Shown: positions 45,601 through 57,280 of the stretch, piece by piece
Layout: the number at the start of each line of letters is the position of its first letter
How positions within the stretch are numbered: position 1 is the first letter of the stretch
From: Liquidambar formosana
Taxonomy: Eukaryota; Streptophyta; Magnoliopsida; Saxifragales; Altingiaceae
Direction of reading: 5' to 3'
NCBI GenBank assembly: GCA_039720395.1
Contig: CM077832.1
Coordinates: 31,927,316 to 31,991,315 of the forward strand
DNA: 64,000 bases
Position numbers and translations under genes: made by a program
Notes under the pieces: model-generated
What the model saw: the letters and a program-made list of their open reading frames with translations, nothing else
What the model was told of the DNA's origin: nothing
Databases searched by the model: none

Positions 45601-45814
45601 AACCAAGAACCCCATTCAACACTCACGGACTAAGCACATTGAGATAAGACATCATTTTATTCGTGATCATGTCCAAAGAGGTGATATTGAGATTGATTTC
45701 ATAGGTACCGACCATCAATTGGCCGATATCTTTACTAAACCTCTTCAAGAAGACCGTTTTAACTTCATTAAAAGAGAACTTGGCATGTGTTTAATGCATG
45801 ATGTAGTGAATTGA
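42677..45814 (+). CDS. pol: Copia Pol polyprotein (about 1045 aa)
   Basis: Protease DSG at residues 12-14 ([13 protein letters not shown]). GAG-pre-integrase HHCC motif around residues 135-180 (HRRLGH ... CSACQFGK). Integrase core with MDLFGP, SDRGSEF and [11 protein letters not shown] (D,D,E catalytic residues). RT begins WTLVPRP and TKWVFRNK, with [24 protein letters not shown] and YVDDIIFGS. RNase H has [18 protein letters not shown] and TEAEYIAA and ends near ADIFTKPL. All catalytic motifs look intact and there is no internal stop. The frame opens at 42671 after TAG; the first in-frame ATG is within the protease, so Pol probably depends on gag expression. Ends TGA at 45812-45814. Confidence 0.95.
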   Translation: MKSSSNEKWFLDSGCSRHMTGDRSKFVSLKPKDGGYVTFGDNAKGKIIGIGKVGKNSSLCVENVLLVDGLKHNLLSISQLCDKGYRVTFKSNKCIIGDEDKTLFVAYRIGNIYAIEFEEIALQNVHCFSALNENHWLWHRRLGHASMDLISKLSRHELVRGLPKAKFSKDGVCSACQFGKQTKSSFKSKPHISTTRPLQLIHMDLFGPIAIASLGGKHYAFVIVDDYSRYTWVFFLAHKDETHATFVTYCRRVQNEKSYTITHVRSDRGSEFVNKDIVQFCNENGFGHNFSAPRTPQQNGVVERKNRLLEEMSRTMLNEHSLPQYFWAEAVNTACYVMNRVLLRSKLGKTPYELWNDKKPNIGYFKVFGCKCFILNDRDKLSKFDSKSDEGVFLGYSMKSKAYRVFNKRTLTVQESMHVVFDETNPLAPKKYVDDDDDVGTSLQEQVETLSLNDKEDPLDKGKEKEEDEVIKDKNPEEEVEVENAPLHPDVTKTWKFVRNHPKDQILGEPSRGVRTRSSMRNLCDHLAFLSQIEPKNINEAENDESWVLAMQEELNQFERNKVWTLVPRPHDHGVIGTKWVFRNKKDESGVVTRNKARLVAQGYNQQEGIDYDETYAPVARLEAIRMLLAYACHKNFKLFQMDVKSAFLNGFIEEEVYVEQPPGFESHEFPNHVFKLRKALYGLKQAPRAWYERLSGFLLKNGFKRGKLDTTLFIKTIDNDMLLVQIYVDDIIFGSTNENLCKEFSKIMQEEFEMSMMGELTFFLGLQIKQTKEGTFINQSKYVKDLLKKYGLEDGRDFSTPMSTSIKIDKDEKGKNVDQKKYRGMIGSLLYLTASRPDIMFSVCLCARFQSCPKESHLLAVKRIFKYLSGSMNLGLWFSKYTSFDMLSYSDADFAGGKDDRKSTSGTCHFLGHSLVSWFSKKQTSVALSTTEAEYIAAGSCCAQVLYMKQQLEDYGLHFDHIPIKCDNTSAINLTKNPIQHSRTKHIEIRHHFIRDHVQRGDIEIDFIGTDHQLADIFTKPLQEDRFNFIKRELGMCLMHDVVN

Positions 45815-45922
45815 TGCATATCTTGGTTCTTCTACTCTTATCTTGATGTATGTCTATGTTGTGCTTTGCATTTCACTCACACACTCAAAAGATTTTGGTT
45901 GAAATTGATTTACCTAGTGTTT

Positions 45923-46134
45923 CAGTTGACTGAAAAGTCAAATCAGTCGACTTAATGGGCATTTCAGTCGACTGAATTGACTATTCAGTCCACTGAATCA
46001 GGCCCTGCTCTTGATTGCACTCACTGGGCAAATCAGTCGACTGAAATGGACTTTCAGTCCACTGATTCAGGCAGTAGCCTATGATGCAATTTCCAGGACA
46101 ATTCAGTCGACTGAAATGGTGATTCAGTCGACTG
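45923..46134. promoter_or_regulatory. Eight CAGTCGACTG-type palindromes between pol and third ORF
   Basis: Copies at 45923 (CAGTTGACTG), 45944, 45965, 45986 (CAGTCCACTG), 46034, 46055, 46104 and 46125. It is the same core and similar connecting words (CTGCTCTTGATT, GCAAATCAGT) as the LTR cluster at 40081-40232. This suggests a diverged copy of the LTR enhancer placed in front of the third ORF. Confidence 0.65.
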
Positions 46135-46146
46135 AATCTGCGATTC

Positions 46147-46241
46147 TATAAATATAACACGCGGCTTTTCATTTCAAATCACACCCATTCCCGCGACGTT
46201 TTCACTTCTCTCTCTCTCTAACCTCCAAAACTCTCTCAACA
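46147..46241 (+). promoter_or_regulatory. Putative internal promoter and leader of the third ORF
   Basis: TATAAATA at 46147-46154 lies 13 bp after the last palindrome. It is followed by a CT-rich patch (about 46207-46221) and CAACAATGGCT at the start codon, matching the plant initiation context. This is the layout of a plant core promoter, so a separate mRNA for the third ORF is likely; no transcript data are available. Confidence 0.55.
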
Positions 46242-47656
46242 ATGGCTCCCAAGACAAAGAATCCAGCCAAACGCCCTCACACCGGTGAAGGTTCATCGCG
46301 AAACTTACGACCCAGGGTTCCAAATCCTCCTCCACCGCCGGTGCAACCACCCGTTGAACAACAACCCGACGAAGAGGAAGGCGGAGAGTTTGTCTCTCTC
46401 GATGCACAGCGCAAGTTTGATGAGGACTTCAGTCGTCGCACCGTCGTCTTCGGTAAATATGCCCCTTTGAAGAGCATTTCGTTCTCATTGCAAATTATTT
46501 CCGTCTTTTGGGTTGGGATTCATTCATTTTTCTGAAAAAACCCATGTATACTTATCTTGTGCGCATCTTTTACACCAATCTTGACTATATTAATAATCAC
46601 ATCCTTTGGTCTCAAGTTGGTGGTAGAATTATATCTATGGATCAAAACCTTCTTGCCCAAATCTTTCATATCCCTCGTGGTCAACATCAAATCCTTGTGA
46701 CCAACGAATGGACTCACTTTCAAGGGTATGATCCTATCCAAGCCCTTAATCAGATCTGTGGGCGGAATGATATTGTAAACCGTTTTAAACCCAAAGCCAA
46801 AGAACTAACTCTCAATGCTCGATTGATTCATCACATGATTACATACAATATCCTTCCACGGGGTGGCGGACGTGACCATGTCTCATATTTCGACATTTTT
46901 CTTATCTGGTGCATCATGAATACCATTCCCATTGATTTACCTTTTATCATTTCCAATCATATTGTCGATTGCCAAAAGAAGAAAGTGGCTAGTCTCCCCT
47001 ACGGCTTCGCTCTGACTTGTGTTTTTGAACATTTCCAAATACCTCTTGATGAGGAAGCCGTAGTCGCCATCTCTCACACCAACACCTACTCCGACATGAC
47101 TCTTAAACAAATGCACTACAAGTTTACTTCCAGGGGTTGGGTACCGAAAGATGATCCGGATGAGGTGACCGATGAAGAACAGGAGGCTGATGACCCTGTT
47201 CCTCCTAGTGAAGAGGAGCAGCAACCACATGAGGAGCCTGGTGAGCATGGCATGGATGTTGAGCCTCCACAGCCCCCTCCTGCGTTTGAGCCTCCTCCCT
47301 TTGAGCCTCCACAGCAGCCACCTATCCCTCCTGCTGGTGTTCAGACCATTTTGACAGCTATACAGGGTCTGCAGGTCTCCATGGATGGCATTGGCACTCG
47401 TCTCTTGGCTCTTGAGAACCGTCAGACACAAATCGAGAATGATATGGACACCTTGAAGCGTTATGGTGATATCTTTACGACTCAGGTGGACCAGCGTCTT
47501 GCCAGGACAGAGACTGATATACGCACTGTGCGTAACTCATTGACAGCCATTGAGCGATATGCCCGTCGCAATGCACCACCGCCTCCACCACCACCTCCTG
47601 CCCCTGAAGATGCGGACGCACCTGGTCTTCCTGAGCATATTGACTTGGACCCCTAG
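46242..47656 (+). pseudogene. Third (env-like/additional) ORF of SIRE-type element, one frameshift
   Basis: The first part (46242-46535 frame) starts MAPKTKNPAKRPHTGEGSSR, is Pro-rich, and reaches RRTVVFGKYAP. The second part (to 47656) has GWDSFIFLKKPMYTYLVRIF, IHHMITYNILPRGG and FEHFQIPLDEEAV, similar to the 'putative plant transposon protein' domain. Pro/Glu-rich and coiled-coil segments follow, with a Pro8 run near the end. The parts lie in different frames. The second frame is open from 46457, and protein similarity is best explained by a 1-base indel at about 46457-46466, near a CCCC run. Together they would span about 470 codons. This ORF is a known SIRE/Maximus feature of unknown function; no clear signal peptide or membrane anchor is seen. 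A cryptic intron is a less likely explanation. Confidence 0.7.
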
Positions 47657-47962
47657 CTTTTTGTCTGATGACAAAAGGGGGAGATATTTTTTGATTGATG
47701 TATCTTGAACATCTAACTTATTTTGAACACACAATGACTTGACACATTCCTAGTTATCTATAACTGTTAACTTATGACTTTTTGGTTATGTTTTGAACTA
47801 TTTCCACAGTTGATTATAATCAGTTTATTTGCTTTACAATGCTTTGTGCTCATTGCTTATTACTTGCATTTCAATTATGCATATTGTGAGGGGGAGCTTG
47901 CTCCATATATATCATGTGCTTTATTTCCCTACCTGCCATATACATCAATAGTTTGTCATCAT
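47657..47962 (+). other. Noncoding region with extra polypurine tracts
   Basis: An upstream PPT-like ACAAAAGGGGGAGAT lies at 47671-47685 and a GAGGGGGAG at about 47888-47896. Both resemble the true PPT before the 3' LTR. No ORF. Confidence 0.55.
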
Positions 47963-47977
47963 CAAAAAGGGGGAGAT
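47963..47977 (+). other. Polypurine tract of copia element
   Basis: AAAAAGGGGGAGAT immediately before the 3' LTR start TGTTGG at 47978, the plus-strand priming site. Confidence 0.9.
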
Positions 47978-49259
47978 TGTTGGCCCCAAGGTTATATAAC
48001 CAAGGGCATATCCGAGATTTTGATGATAACAAAGGATCGATGTAAGTACTAATGGTTTATTTGTCAAGATTATAATCAAAGCTAGGTACTCGAGCATATG
48101 GATCCAAAAGAAGCATAAAGATATATGCATATCATGGAACTCAAAGCACACATGCTTATGATATCAAAGATAATCAAGCACAAAAGCATACGAGCATAGA
48201 AAGCATGCAAAAGACCTACGATCACTCAAGACCAAGCTAGCATCGTCAATGAAGATACTTAAATAGCTATGAGTGAGGTTATTAGGTTTTTGATGTACTT
48301 GATTGCTCAAAATGATCGCTCCCTTGACCTAGATGGACCTTAGGATCCTTGGGTAAACTTAATTCATCACTTGAACAAGGCATAAGTTGATACAAATGAA
48401 CTTGATCGATTTAAACTTGTGATATAATCATTATAAGTTCATTTCTGCCCAAATCAGTCGACTCATTCTTGAATCAGTCGACTCATTTAAGCAGAAGAGG
48501 TCCTCTGCTCTTGTCTTTTGATTCTGCTCAAATCAGTCCACTGAATTCCCAATTCAGTCGACTGATTTAGCAAATCAGTGGACTGAATTGAGTATTCAGT
48601 CGACTGATTGTGCGATCTCAGAACTCCAACGGCTAGTTTTTGAAAGGTTGTTGAGGCATTAAATGCCACCAAACAGCTCTTTCCCGGCATTTATTGCACC
48701 AAACGGTCATATTATGCCTAATGCCTATATAAACAATGATTCAAATGCATTTATGTGTATCAATACAAGAGAATTCATTGTTTTCATTCTTCTAGCCCTA
48801 AATTCATTAAGAGCATTCATTGAGCAATCAATTAGAAGAGAGCTGAGCTTTAATTTTTGTGTTATTCACTCTTAAAGAGAGTTTCTTTGTAGACACATCT
48901 TATCTCTACAAACTTGTAATCAAGGGTTGGTGATAACCCCATTCTTTGCACTTGAAGAAGTGTGGCTGAACAAGTGTTGGTTGAAAGCACTTGATTTGTA
49001 AAGGTTTGCTGCTCCACCTTGAAGGAGAGTGATAGTGGATTGGTGAATCCTCAAGCGAGCTCTTGAGGCGAGGACGTAGGCAGGAAGGCTGAACCTCGTT
49101 AAATCTTGTGTTTGCATTCTCTTTCTCTTATTCTCTTTACTGTTTATTATTGAGAATATCTCTATTTGCCATAATATGATTTTAGCTTGCTATCATATTT
49201 TTTAATTGGCCAATAACCCTATTCACCCCCCCCTCTAGGGTTGTTTACTTGGGACAACA
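47978..49259 (+). repeat. 3' LTR of copia element (1282 bp)
   Basis: Same length as the 5' LTR, with about five substitutions. Palindrome cluster at 48455-48606, TATA box at about 48726. Ends GGACAACA followed by AGAGT. Confidence 0.95.
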
Positions 49260-49264
49260 AGAGT
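49260..49264. repeat. Target site duplication AGAGT, right
   Basis: Equals 39599-39603. Confidence 0.9.
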
Positions 49265-50610
49265 TAATCCTGTTTGTTGGAGCTTGGATTTGGAAGCTAG
49301 GCATGGATTTCACCTCCATCTTCATCCTTTCTATATCTATTTGCATTTTCTTTGCTAACACTTTGAAGTAGGTGTAATTTTTATGATTTTCAACTCTTGT
49401 CATGATAATAAGGTTACATATATCACCATGTAAATTAGATTTAAAGTTGTATTAATGTATTTTAGGTATGAATATTGTAATAGCATGGTTTAATTTACTA
49501 TATGTATTTTACAAGTGTGACATGTAATGGGGTTAGATTTATTTAATGAAATGTGGATTAATTGCTCTTTATGATTTGTGGTGTAGAATTCGTAAATATG
49601 TTTTATATGGTCAGTCGTATAATCATTATGGAAATTTTATGCAAAGTAATGCATGATGTTTACAATAGGAAAACATGTAAACAACTAAATATTGAAATGA
49701 GGCTTTATTTTGTTAGTTAATTGTGGACCTATTATCATAATTGACACAATCACATTGCATAAGGGTATAAGGTATATCATTATTGGAATAACAATGCATT
49801 GAAAATGGACTTAATAAAATACTTAGTAGAAGTTAGGGCTACTAGAGTTTGGGGATTACTCTTCGTGCATGTATTTCACAAGTGTGTACATACATCTAGT
49901 ATAAAAAGTGTTATAAACCATAACAGAAAAAACACCAGGCTCCACACAAAGTTGAGCTATTGCTATGTTGTCCCAAATTTTAGACTATTATTGTGTTGGA
50001 CTCTTAGGGTGGTTGTCTCCATATTCCAGTCACGATGACCCCTTCGGAAGAAGTTTGGTAATTGATTAAATTATGTGAATCAAACACAGAGTCCCATAAT
50101 TGCATTCATAGCACGACGTTCATGAATTCATTTTTAGCATAATTATTTAGTTCTATTTATTATCACGCTATAGTTTTATCTCCATGAAAATTATATTTAC
50201 TAAATATTGCTCACATCTATATTATTTAACCATTTTTGTAGAGAAAGCTAGGGTTGGAGAAACCTCACCTTGAATTATGAATTGACACTATGCTATAATG
50301 TGCTTGGATATTTGCTAGTTAGATTTTAATGATGGACATGTACTTTTATTTGAATGAATATGCTAACTTAAGTAGATTTTATTTCATGTGGATTATGGTG
50401 TAAGCGATGATACCATGAATGGATGCATAATAGGAAATATTTTACAAAATGTTTCAAATAAATTATGGATTCTATGATGGTATGCATTAATGGATGGGTC
50501 ACACCAAAATTTTATAAATCATAGAATAAAAATGGCCATCCATTGCTAATCAAATGTTTTTATTAAAAGATACTCATTTTTTATTATCAAATTAGGTTTA
50601 AAAGGATGAG
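49265..50610 (+). repeat. Right part of a decayed gypsy-like LTR
   Basis: Shares order and words with 6470-7734 of the solo LTR (GAAGTAGGTG-AATTT, TCATGATAATA, then GATGATACCAT, GATGGTATG, GATGGGTCA). It is heavily diverged. It is the host site of the young copia element, whose left flank is at 39174-39598. The end near 50610 is approximate. Confidence 0.5.
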
Positions 50611-50667
50611 TGGCACATGAAACCAAAATTACATGAACTAGGGTAGGTATGCATGCAGACAAACCAT

Positions 50668-50748
50668 CTATCCAAAGTCTCCATAATGGTTATGAAGGAT
50701 CCCATTCACACAAGCCTCCCCAAGATTGCCCTCTATAGAGTTGTCCAT
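50668..50748 (-). pseudogene. RNase H N-terminal fragment of a LINE-type polyprotein
   Basis: 26 codons read MDNSIEGNLGEACVNGILHN then HYGDFG. This resembles the first strands of the RNase H domain (consensus DGS-x-GNPG-x-AG-x-GG-x-LRDH), with the catalytic Asp retained. Surrounding frames are broken. Isolated remnant. Confidence 0.5.
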
Positions 50749-51217
50749 GTTGAACTTGTACTATGCACCTATTTGATAGGTGGTCCAATTGACATATTTG
50801 CAAAAAATTTCTCATACAAGAAAAGAGCGTGTGAATGATAGAAAAAAACCCAATTTAGTATTGGCCAAACATTAATTTCCAAACTCTTTACAATAAGGGA
50901 AAGAGTGATTGAAAATTGTGTAGCATTACGATTATTCTAAATGTACCAACACACAAAAAGAGAAATATAAATATTCCAAGAATTATTTAGGTAACTATGA
51001 AAGTTAGAACTATAATAGTTGGATCTAGCAAATTCACAAAGAAAGTGAAAAAATGAATGGTTAAGGCTTAAGTCCCCTAGGAGAGACCAATGATGCACAG
51101 CTTGGTGGCAATCCTTTAGTTTCCTCGCAAGGGAAAAGGGGGTAGAATAGACAATCATTGACATTTCTCCTATTCAAAAGGCTTCACATGTGAAGCTTGA
51201 AGTGGTATTTCTTTTAG
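50749..51217. other. No recognised gene
   Basis: AT-rich; may be more of the decayed LINE whose RNase H piece lies just left. Nothing else recognised. Confidence 0.3.
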
Positions 51218-51493
51218 GGTAAATTATATAAAACTACCCTGAATTTATGTCCATTTTCATTTTAGTACCCTCAAATTCAAATCTAGTTTAATTGGACGCT
51301 AAATTATACGAGTAGTAATTTGATACCCTCCATTAATGCGAACTACAATGTTAGTGAAATTTAGGAAAAACCTTCACGTAATAATCACGTGGCGGCAACT
51401 TACTTTAAAATGGAAATTATGCTATTCTCTTATTAAAATGTTCTGCGGTTGGGTTCTAATAATGAATTGGAGGAGTAAAATAAGAAAGTCACA

Positions 51494-51498
51494 ATAAG
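51494..51498. repeat. Target site duplication ATAAG, left
   Basis: ATAAG at 51494-51498 and 57581-57585 flank solo LTR C. Confidence 0.75.
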
Positions 51499-52147
51499 TG
51501 TAGACACCCCATTTTCACCCCCATCAGATCATGATAGCATTTGGTTAGGTTTAGAAGCATCTAGGAGTCCTTAAGCATTAAAGGACACTTTTGCCTTTTT
51601 AAGCCTTAGGAGAATAGGTCATCATTGTATGCATGTTTATGTCTCTTTATTGAGTCCCATCACTTGCATTTAGTTTCTAGGATCATTTTGGATATGTGTG
51701 TCAAATTTGGTTCGATTCTAGATAGGTTTGGATAGTTAATTAGAATTTTTGAGACTTGAAGGGCAATTTCGTCTTTTACTTCGTATATTTTCCAATTGAC
51801 CTCCAAATTTGTTCCAAAGTGTTCCATTGATCTTAGAATAATGAAATAAGTCCAATTTAAGAGCCAATTTAATTTATTGAATAAGTTTCAGATTGGTTTA
51901 CCATATTACCCTATGGTTAATTGACCATTTTTCAATTAATCGTCTTATAAAAACCCAGCCACCTGACCGTGGTCAGGGATTTTTGGTTCAAGAATATTCT
52001 AAACTTATTTTACATTGAATCCTTAAAATTTTGGTTTTTGAATCACTCAAATTGGAGTTAAAATGAAGAATTTATGTCTGTTTGAAGTTCGGAGTCCGAA
52101 ATGGGCTAGAATTTCAAAAACTGAGGAAACCTGAGATTGGTCTTGGG

Positions 52148-52205
52148 TGACCGGTTCACCCCAACTGGTCCAACTGGTCCAACCGGTTTACCCCAACCGG
52201 TCACC
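52148..52205. promoter_or_regulatory. ACCGGT/ACTGGTCC palindrome cluster in LTR C
   Basis: GACCGGTTC, AACTGGTCC twice, AACCGGTTT and AACCGGTCA within 58 bp, about 200 bp upstream of TATAAATA (52407). Followed by TCACCCGAGG-CTCCGTCCT, a block also present after the cluster in LTR B. Confidence 0.5.
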
Positions 52206-54272
52206 CGAGGCCTCCGTCCTGTTTTATCTTTCTTTGAGATTTTGACAGAATAGGACACTTTTACTCCGAATTTCTGCCTTCCAAAGGACTTCTAAGCCTA
52301 CTGGGAGGTGGTTTTGAGTTGTTTAACATTCATGGGATTTAATTACAGCCCTAGATTGGTTTTATGGTGAATTAATCTCAACTATTGGTTCACATGGTTA
52401 ATTGGTTATAAATAGAGGCTCATTCATCAGCATAAGAGACTTTTAGACCATTTAACACTTCATATTCATTAGAGAGAGAGGGAGAACGAGTTGGCACTCA
52501 CCCATATCACTTGGAGAAGGCTTCCTACTAGGAGAACTAGAAGGGAACCAAGCCAAAGAGAAGCAAAAACACAGCGAAAACCTTTGCTTTGTTGTAAGTC
52601 TCCTTTGCATCGTTTTACGATTCCTTTTTCTTCTACTCCATTCTTTGCATAGTTATGGCTTAGAATTGATTTAGGAATCATATATACTCTAGATCTTAGA
52701 GTGTATATGATTCAAATATGATGTGAAAGCATGCTAGTAGAGTAGGATTGCGAATTTTTTGCTGTTAGGATAGTTTCTCTCTTAAGGATAGAGGTGCGTT
52801 TTGCATAGAAAATTAGTTAATGTCTTTAGGCTATTTTCTCTTCATGGTTCAATTATATGCATGATTTTAAGCATCTTTTGTATAGGACACTTGCTGTGTA
52901 AGCCTCATCTTCATAGGTGTATGGATGATTATTATTTTCGAGGATAATTATCGTCCTTAGAGGGTGAGGTTGTGCATAGGTGCTTTCTAGAGTGTGTTTG
53001 AGTGCGTTGTGAGTTTCTTTGCATTCTTAGGTATATATTTTACGTAGGATATATGAAAAAATCAGTCATGCGGAGTGGTTTATACGTAATATTATCTCCG
53101 GATAGTCTTACTTAAGAAAGCTCGCTATAAGGATGATTATTTCATATACTTACATAAAGTACTTACCTAAGCCATCATGTTAGATTTTATTTTCATATTT
53201 TGAATTTTCATATGATATTTTCATCATGGTAATTCATATTTAGCATGTTTTTGATAGTTTTGTGCATGTTAGGGTGTTTATAGCATGTAGGAGCATATTA
53301 AGATTTTGTTTCTCTTTTGATTTTTGTTATTTGCATGAGTATTAGGTCATTATATGCATGTTTAGTATTCTATCCAGATTTGATTTAGCTTTTCTAATAA
53401 TGATTTGAGTATGAATATGGTTTATTTGAGCTTAATAATTGCCCTATAGAATACATGGGGTAATTAATTGGTGTTTTCTCGATGTTGCGGGATAATTTGC
53501 ATATGGTAAGTGGTTCATGGTAAGTTTTGTGTGAATCGTTCTCTTCTCCCCCACTCGGGTTATTGTCTTTACTTTGGATTAGAAGTCCTAAGTTTTCAAC
53601 TCTCTTAAAATTTTGTTTTACTTGGAGTTCTATCTCTTTTAGAATTCTACTTTTCCTAAAACTCCTTTTTAAATTAGAGTTCTATCTCCTTTAGAATTCT
53701 ACTTTTCTTAAACTTTTTTTTGGATAAGAGTTCTTTCTCTTTTTGAATTCTATCCTTTCTTAAATTCCTATTTTTGGAAACTCCTAAGTTTTTAAAACCT
53801 TTCTTAAGTTGGAAACTTAGGGTTTATAGTTCATTGTAAAGGGAGTAACCCCTTCTCAATCGAACTACATAGACTTTGATCTTTACATCTTTGCATGTAA
53901 GGTACGTAGGCGTTCATTTGATGTTCAAGTTCGCCCTAGGATACTAAGTATCCTAAATTTTCCTTTTTTCTTTTTATCCATTTGTCCATCATATATTTGC
54001 TAGAGGAGTAGAATGGATCCATGCTTTTTCATTTATCCATCATATATTTGCTAGAGGAGTAGGATGGATCTGTTTCTTATGCTCCATCTCTCTTAAATGC
54101 TTTCCATACATTTCCTATTTGTTCATGGATGTTTACATGTTTTGTGGATGTTTATTGCTTTATGGATGTTCATGGATGAATGTGGATGATTTATGGATGA
54201 TTCTTTACATATGCATGGTGACTAATTAGGAAGTGATTGAAATAGCCCATATAAATTTAGATACCCATTTTG

Positions 54273-54277
54273 GGGCG
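54273..54277. repeat. Target site duplication GGGCG, left
   Basis: GGGCG at 54273-54277 and 57281-57285 flank solo LTR B. Confidence 0.8.
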
Positions 54278-57200
54278 TGTCACACCCCATTTTTGTCACC
54301 TTAACTAGGACATATCATTTCATGTAGGATTTTGAGTTCTTTTTTAGTCTAATCTTTTGCATTGAGTTTCTATGGCATTGGTTATTATGTGTATGAATTT
54401 TGAAGTGATTTGGAGTTCATTTCGATAGTCAATAAGAACTTTTGCGACTTTAAGGGCATAATCGTCTTTTAAGCCGTATATTTTTCATTTGACTTTGGAA
54501 TGAATCCCAAGTCATTCCCTTGAGTTCATATGGTTATATAGAGTCTATATATAGGTTCAATTTCATGAATTAATGGTTTAAGATCAATTCGGCTCATAAC
54601 GGTTCGAGTTGGCTAAAAGACCCTTTCTTGGTTTGCTCAAATTGACTCACAAGACCTAATCAATTTTCTCTCATTTAACTTCAATTGGCTTTATTTACAT
54701 CCTAGGTATGTTTAGAAAGATTGAATTTCGATTGGGAAAGCATTTGGTTTGACCTTGTGGACAAACCCAAGCTTAGCGACGGTGAGGCACCATGGTTAAC
54801 CACCTTTATAAAACCTAACCATGCACCCATGGTTAAGGATTTTTGTCCTGAAATGCTTAAAAATGTGTTCCCCTTCGAAACACGGTCGTTTTGGCTTTTA
54901 TTTCGTCAAAATCGGACTTAATTTGATCATTTTAGGACTTCTAAAGCGATTAGGAGTCAAAACCAGAGCGAACTGGAGCAAGGCCTCGGCTAACCGTCCG
55001 GGGGTGGACGGTCAGCCGTCTAAGCCCAGACGACTGACCGACCAGGCCTAGTTGGTCACCCGAGGACTCCGTCCTCAACTAGGTTTCTGACTCTTTTTTC
55101 CCTCTTTTGACGGTTTCCTCCGCCTTTACAACTTGTTTCCTCTTAGGATTGTGTAAATTTGAGTTTTTTGAGCACCAAGAGAGTCTCTAATAGCCCTAGG
55201 ATCATTATCTAATGAATTAATCTTAGCCATTGGTTTAGGAGGTCAGTTCTCTATATAAAGGACATGATATTCAGCACATAGAGGAAGTTAATTGCACTTT
55301 ACACTTAAAGAGAGAGGGAGCTACGAGTTTGGAGAGCTAGAAGGACATCAAGAGGAGTCTCTTCAACCCTAAGCAAGCAAGAGAACAAGGAGTTTGAAGA
55401 CAAGGAAGGTTCTACAAGAGGTAAGCACTTCTTTTGAATGCTGAACATGGGTTTTCTCTTTCTCCTTCTCCTTCTTCTTCTATGATAGTTCTAGTGCATG
55501 ATATAACTCCATATGTTAGGATAGGGTTTTTATGATGTGTTATGAATGATTTTGAGATGATTTATGGCTTTATATGCTTGATAATCCCTGGTTTACTAAG
55601 GTTTTGAAAGCATTATCTTTTCTATCCTCTTAAATCATGCATAGTTCACATGTTTAGGTCGTTGTGATAATTGTCATGAGTTGATACTTCTGTTAGTTAA
55701 TATATATGATATGAATGATATTCATGATGATTTGAGCATGTGTTAGAGTCCTTTCATAGGTTTTTATGCATAGTTGTGAGATTAGGGTTTCGATAACCCT
55801 AAAATCACACAAGTTTCATACAGCATGCTTAGCTTAACTTTTTGAGTTATTTCTCATCATAGTCATTCTATATATGCTGCATATAGTTGAATCATGCTAG
55901 GTTTGCATTCATGTAGTGGGTTTTATAGGGTTTTTGGAGATATTATCATTTTCCAAGGATAATTATTCTTTTTGTTAAGTAGGGTTTTGCATGAGAGCTT
56001 TCTGTGATGTGTTTAAGCATGAAATTGCTTTTGTTGTGTTCTAATATACATATTTTACGTGAGATATGATGATTGCACCTCCTCATAATAACTTTTTTAT
56101 GTGAAATTATCTTTGGATAGTTTTGCTTAAGAAAGCTCGCCGTAGGAAGGTCTATTTTCATGTGTTACATAAAATGTTATCTTTTTGGCAAGAGTAGACT
56201 TTGCTATCATGTTTATTGATATTGTGGGGGTCTCTCATGATTGTTAGTGTTTTTTTGGTAGGTTTTAATGCATATAGGATAGGTCATTGCATATAAGATT
56301 GAGTTGAGGTTTGTGGTTATTCATTATTCTTGTTGTTTGCATGATAAATAGATGATTTTAGGCCTTGTCATGATTCTGTCCAGATTAGTATGTTGTTCTT
56401 CTTGCATAGTTTTGTGCACTTGTAAGGATGCAAACAGGTACAATAATTGTCCTATTGCAAATAGGGCTACTATTGCTTGAAATTGCTAATGCTTAGAGCT
56501 ATTGCGCTCAGGTAAGTGGGTTTGAAGGTGCCCCAATTCATCTTTCTTTTCTTATTTTTTCTCTTCTCCCTCCTAGGGTTATTTTTTAATATGGACATAT
56601 GGTAACTATCAAGGATTTCCTTCATTAATAAAATTCTGGTTTTCTATCAAAGTTTCCATCTTGTGGAAGTTTTCAATTTTGGACTATTCAATACATTCTC
56701 GAACAAGGAAACCTAGGGTTTTTACCATAGGTTTGTATTAGGTTTTAACCCTATTCTTTTTGAACTACGTGGACTTTGATCCATGTATTTCGCTGCATGG
56801 TATGTAGGTGCTCGTTTTAAGGCTCAAGTCCGTTCTAGGATCCAAGTATCCTAGGTTCTTTTCTTTTCTTTTTTTTTTTTCTGTTTTGTTTTATTTGTTT
56901 GATTATGCATGGATGAGATGGATGGATGGAATATATGTTATGCATGCTGCTTTGTGATGATATATGCTGATATTTGAGTGAAAAAGATCTTAAATTAGCC
57001 CAATCAAATTAAGAGACCAACTCGGGCGATGTGGGTGCCTATGGGCTTTGCCCAGAACCTTCACACGTCGTAACTTAGCCCCCGAATCCAATTTTCTGGT
57101 TTTAAAGATTTTGCTTTTCCTTTAATGGAGTTATGTGTTTTTTGAAAATAAAACATTTTTAGGGTTTTCCTCTTTTCCTTAAAAAATGAGGTGGCGACTC

Positions 57201-57280
57201 CTTTTCGTTTGTTGTCTTTTAAACCCGTATTTTTATCTTGCCAAACCTTTGTAGGCGCCACGCTTTTTCGTAGGTTCACA
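54278..57280 (+). mobile_element. Gypsy-like solo LTR B (3003 bp) nested in LTR C
   Basis: Starts TGTCACACCCC and ends GTAGGTTCACA, with duplication GGGCG. TATATAA lies at 55252. No internal genes. The insertion point in C (GGGCG|ATGTGGGTGCC) is a sequence also present inside B itself (about 57023), so B entered its relative at a conserved family motif. Confidence 0.9.
54991..55058. promoter_or_regulatory. CCGTC/GACGG inverted-motif cluster in LTR B
   Basis: ACCGTCC, GGACGGTCAG, CCGTCT, AGACGACTGACCG and GGTCACC within about 70 bp, about 200 bp upstream of the TATA box. The following CACCCGAGGACTCCGTCCT is shared with LTR C, while the palindromic core differs. Confidence 0.45.

Larger units (their letters stand above)
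39604..49259 (+). mobile_element. Complete young Ty1/copia element, SIRE/Maximus-like (9656 bp)
   Basis: Two 1282-bp LTRs (39604-40885 and 47978-49259), PBS, gag, pol, a third ORF and PPT in order, with 5-bp duplications AGAGT. Domain order in pol is protease, integrase, RT, RNase H, i.e. Ty1/copia. The extra ORF between pol and the 3' LTR, the long LTRs and the coiled-coil Gag place it with SIRE/Maximus-like elements. By eye the LTRs differ at five positions (about 0.4%). At a rate of 1.3e-8 per site per year, that would mean an insertion roughly 0.15 million years ago. The gag/pol junction and the third ORF contain frame breaks (see those entries). Confidence 0.95.

Noticed and set aside
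46450..46510. Possible intron (GGTAAAT donor-like) instead of a frameshift in the third ORF
   Set aside because: No good acceptor is placed to restore the domain, whereas a one-base change near a CCCC run restores similarity directly.
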